Below are positions 63,993 to 64,000 of a stretch of 64,000 nucleotides of DNA, in pieces (positions within the stretch are counted from its first letter, which is position 1; every line of letters starts with the position of its first letter). The notes beneath the pieces were generated by a model. That model was not told the DNA's origin, ran no database searches, and saw only the letters and a program-made list of their open reading frames with translations. The DNA is from Salegentibacter sp. (lineage in GTDB: Bacteria > Bacteroidota > Bacteroidia > Flavobacteriales > Flavobacteriaceae): positions 1,738,514-1,802,513 of the forward strand of contig CP051246.1 in assembly GCA_017795085.1 (NCBI GenBank). The letters are read 5' to 3'. The position numbers and the translations under genes are program-made.

Positions 63993-64000
63993 TCCTCAGT

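Noticed and set aside
1..64000. CRISPR arrays, tRNA genes, rRNA genes, integrase or transposase genes
   Set aside because: None was recognised on reading both strands; a covariance-model scan for tRNA was not possible.

Overview
This is an AT-rich chromosomal window from a Bacteroidota organism, most likely a marine member of the Flavobacteriaceae (a relative of Gramella/Christiangramia, Salegentibacter or Zunongwangia; genus is my inference). The evidence is a fused LpxC-FabZ, a PorX-type type 9 secretion regulator, a system II CcsBA fusion, many flavobacterial-type proteins, and promoters of the Bacteroidota form TAnnTTTG placed about 20-30 nt before start codons, with almost no Shine-Dalgarno sequences. 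No rRNA, tRNA, CRISPR array, prophage or intact insertion sequence was seen. Most genes are core housekeeping genes in short operons.

Layout. 1-12.7 kb, minus strand: a fabG / VWA membrane protein / prohibitin-like / serine hydrolase group; sucD; an LpxD paralogue with an NTF2-like protein; then HD-domain protein, lpxD, lpxC-fabZ, lpxA and efp, which make early lipid A precursors. 12.8-18.5 kb: porX, tsaE, an alanine-dehydrogenase-like gene, a DUF4258 protein, a peroxiredoxin, an endonuclease III with no cysteines, and a small unknown gene. 18.5-23.6 kb: an ECF sigma factor diverging from uvrA, then a secreted protein with 16-residue repeats and a very basic tail behind a sigma-54-like promoter. 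23.6-30.2 kb: an envelope polysaccharide operon (DUF4834, YfhO, glycosyltransferase, flippase) diverging from an outer-membrane protein. 30.5-36.6 kb: an acyl-amino-acid synthase and a cysteine-synthase-like enzyme that together look like capnine (sulfonolipid) synthesis, an oligopeptidase, ybaB and threonine aldolase.

36.8-46.7 kb: prfB with its programmed +1 frameshift, an ArsC-like protein, a Spy/CpxP-like small protein, a TonB-type outer-membrane barrel, fumC and ccsBA. 46.8-55.9 kb, plus strand: a DUF2520 / kdsC-like / SMR transporter / UbiA / maf / MscS cluster, followed by a PIG-L deacetylase, a 35-residue membrane peptide, a sodium:solute symporter and a Gfo/Idh oxidoreductase. 55.9-64 kb: an amine-oxidase-like flavoprotein, trxB, a TRIC channel, a split YeeE/YedE pair, a 2-hydroxyacid dehydrogenase-like gene, an HTH membrane protein, a 47-residue gene and an acyl-CoA carboxylase beta subunit.

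I see no clear new multigene defence or mobile system. The points most worth following are the basic repeat protein at 22.3-23.5 kb with its sigma-54-like promoter, the candidate capnine gene pair, the cysteine-free endonuclease III, the prfB recoding site in a lineage that rarely uses Shine-Dalgarno pairing, a dispersed inverted-repeat family (one copy nested in a 140-bp MITE-like element), a perfect 20-bp palindrome between oligopeptidase and ybaB, and four small genes.
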